A program made the translations under genes and the position numbers. A DNA stretch of 64,000 nucleotides from Wuchereria bancrofti (lineage: Eukaryota; Nematoda; Chromadorea; Rhabditida; Onchocercidae), in the NCBI GenBank assembly GCA_005281725.1, contig SSBO01000017.1, positions 62,001-126,000 on the forward strand. Direction: 5' to 3'. The notes beneath the pieces were generated by a model that searched no databases, was not told the DNA's origin, and worked only from the letters and a program-made list of their open reading frames with translations. Shown in pieces: positions 62,401 through 64,000 of this stretch; within the stretch, counting starts at the first letter, position 1, and each line of letters begins with the position of its first letter.

Positions 62401-64000
62401 AATCGTGTTACAAGTACATATGAAAAATCATTAACAAGAAATAAAATGAAATTTCATGAAATATCATCGTAGAAATTTTGAGATGAAACAAGTAAAATTG
62501 CCATTTAATCTAGCGGAGAAATATTTAAGGAAACGTATTGCGCTGCATAACAAAATGATAGATAATTAGGAAGTAATCTGAATTTTAATTTAAATTCTAA
62601 TTTTTAACTGTAACTTATCATTCGTATGCTCAAACTATTTTGTATGTATTTTGTTCTGATGAAGAGGAAAGCAAATGAATATTTAGGAATTTCTAAAGAA
62701 TACTATATGATAAAATATCTGTCGCAGTTTTAATGGAAATGCTTTAGCAACAATAAAATATTGCAAAAATTGAAAAACAGACAATATTGAAATCAACTGA
62801 AGTTAATTTTAACGCATTTTATTAGCAATCATACCTTACTTTAGAAAGTTATGGAACTTTTAGAAATCATTAATAATTGCTAATTAAAGAGTGAGCGACA
62901 AGATTTACTGAACACTACTAATGACAGTTCACTAACTACGTTTCATAAACCTTTTTATCTTGTAAACTAAATGACAATATCATGTGCAAAAATTTGCATC
63001 TAAAAAACAAATCATAGTAGATAATATTAATAAGCTGACATATACTGTGTATCAATTTAACAGAAAAATTAGGTCGAAAAACGAAGGAATGTAATTTAAC
63101 CACCTTCCCAACATCAAATTTAAACTTTGTCAAAAAAGTAGGTCAAATCGATTTTGCCCTAAATTTTGTCGGTTAAATAATAGTTATATGATAATTCAAC
63201 GGATTCTGCATTTCATTCTATATCCGACTACAAAAACTTTAATTTTAATTTTTAAATGATTATTTTTTAAAGCTTCAACCTTATCATTATCGACAAGTTT
63301 ACAAATTCGACCAGTAAAATAATATTTCTGAATGTTAGATAACTTACATTAAAGAATGAAACATGGGGGGAGGGGAGTAAAGCTTGACTTGTTAACTGCG
63401 TCATATTTTATTAAGTAATAGTTCTCAGTGAAAAATGATTTCAAATCAGCCTTTAACTTATGCATTTTTTTTAAAGGTAAAATCGATACAAAAAACTCTG
63501 ACATGAATTTGAAGGATGAGATTGCTAATTAAATGTTTGCACTTAGCAATTCTTTACAGTTATAGCAAACTCATAAATTATTAAATAATAATAATAATAT
63601 TCTCTTATTTCCGAGGAAACACAATCTAAATTCAAAGAGAACTATTTCAAAAAAAAAATTTTTTTTAATCTAATGGAAAAGATTTGTTTTAATTATTTAG
63701 GAAAATCAACTGTTGTCGGAAAAATCATTAAGAAAAAGATTTCGAAATATTATTTAATTTTGAGGATGGAATTTTATAATTATTTTTACATTAAATGTCC
63801 ACAAACATCAAGAGTTAAGGGATAAAATTACTTTTCAAGTTGTCTCGAGAATTCCTGATTTTTGATATTTCCACCGATTAAGTTAGTAATCAACTTTGTT
63901 TTTCTTTAAGAATATGAATCTTTAATAATACTGAGGTATTCTTAAAGATTTGAGAAATCTTTTTCTCTAAAATTTTCCTTAAGGAAATCTTTAAAAATTT
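62401..64000. other. AT-rich, no gene recognised
   Basis: Only short chance open frames are present, and no exon with coherent splice borders was seen. A G-rich interruption occurs near 63365 in otherwise AT-rich sequence. Confidence 0.45.

Noticed and set aside
1..64000. Prokaryotic-type systems (CRISPR, operons, phage, insertion sequences)
   Set aside because: No regularly spaced repeat array, no Shine-Dalgarno-led gene clusters and no transposase with terminal repeats were seen; every supported gene is intron-rich and eukaryotic.

Overview
The window reads as nuclear DNA of a nematode: strongly AT-rich, genes split into many small exons, and introns ending in the compact TTTCAG/TTTTAG/TTACAG acceptors typical of the phylum. 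Long introns and large AT-rich gaps fit a parasitic clade III (filarial-type) genome better than Caenorhabditis, but that placement is an inference. No prokaryotic operon, CRISPR array, rRNA or recognisable tRNA gene was seen. Almost every gene is invisible as a long ORF, so models were built by joining exons whose GT..AG borders and codon phases agree.

Layout. 1.4-2.6 kb (-): a small CYSTM tail-anchored membrane protein. 6.8-7.5 kb (-): fossil of a non-LTR retrotransposon endonuclease (RTE type). 8.4-11.9 kb (-): an 11-exon CCDC34-like coiled-coil protein carrying an internal 51-bp tandem duplication. 12.9-14.1 kb (-): a Cys-rich single-pass membrane protein of CX/VOPP1 style; a possible small acidic gene lies at 15.2-15.6 kb. 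16.9-21.8 kb (+): a NAK-family kinase (AAK1/BIKE, C. elegans SEL-5), complete except for the first exon. 23.4-36.3 kb (-): a complete 28-exon K-Cl cotransporter (SLC12/KCC), 1154 residues, all phases consistent, with a 4.3-kb first intron. 38.3-40.0 kb (-): a six-exon secreted Cys-rich protein of unknown family, with an inverted partial copy of its second exon in its own first intron. 41.4-46.9 kb: sparse, with several uncertain small genes or gene remnants. 49.2-53.5 kb (-): a 12-exon type I membrane protein with a Cys-rich, partly EGF/DSL-like ectodomain. 55.5-56.2 kb (-): a two-exon multi-pass membrane protein. 56.3-64 kb: mostly AT-rich non-coding sequence with microsatellites.

Functional links are loose. 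The kinase (clathrin adaptor AP2 phosphorylation) and the KCC (chloride and volume homeostasis) are convergent neighbours with about 1.6 kb between their stop codons. Many of the other genes encode membrane or secreted proteins. Nothing suggests one coordinated system. The most unusual items are the inverted exon duplication, the in-frame 17-codon duplication, the KCC that has alanine at the first of its two inhibitory threonine positions, and several membrane or secreted proteins I could not place in a family.
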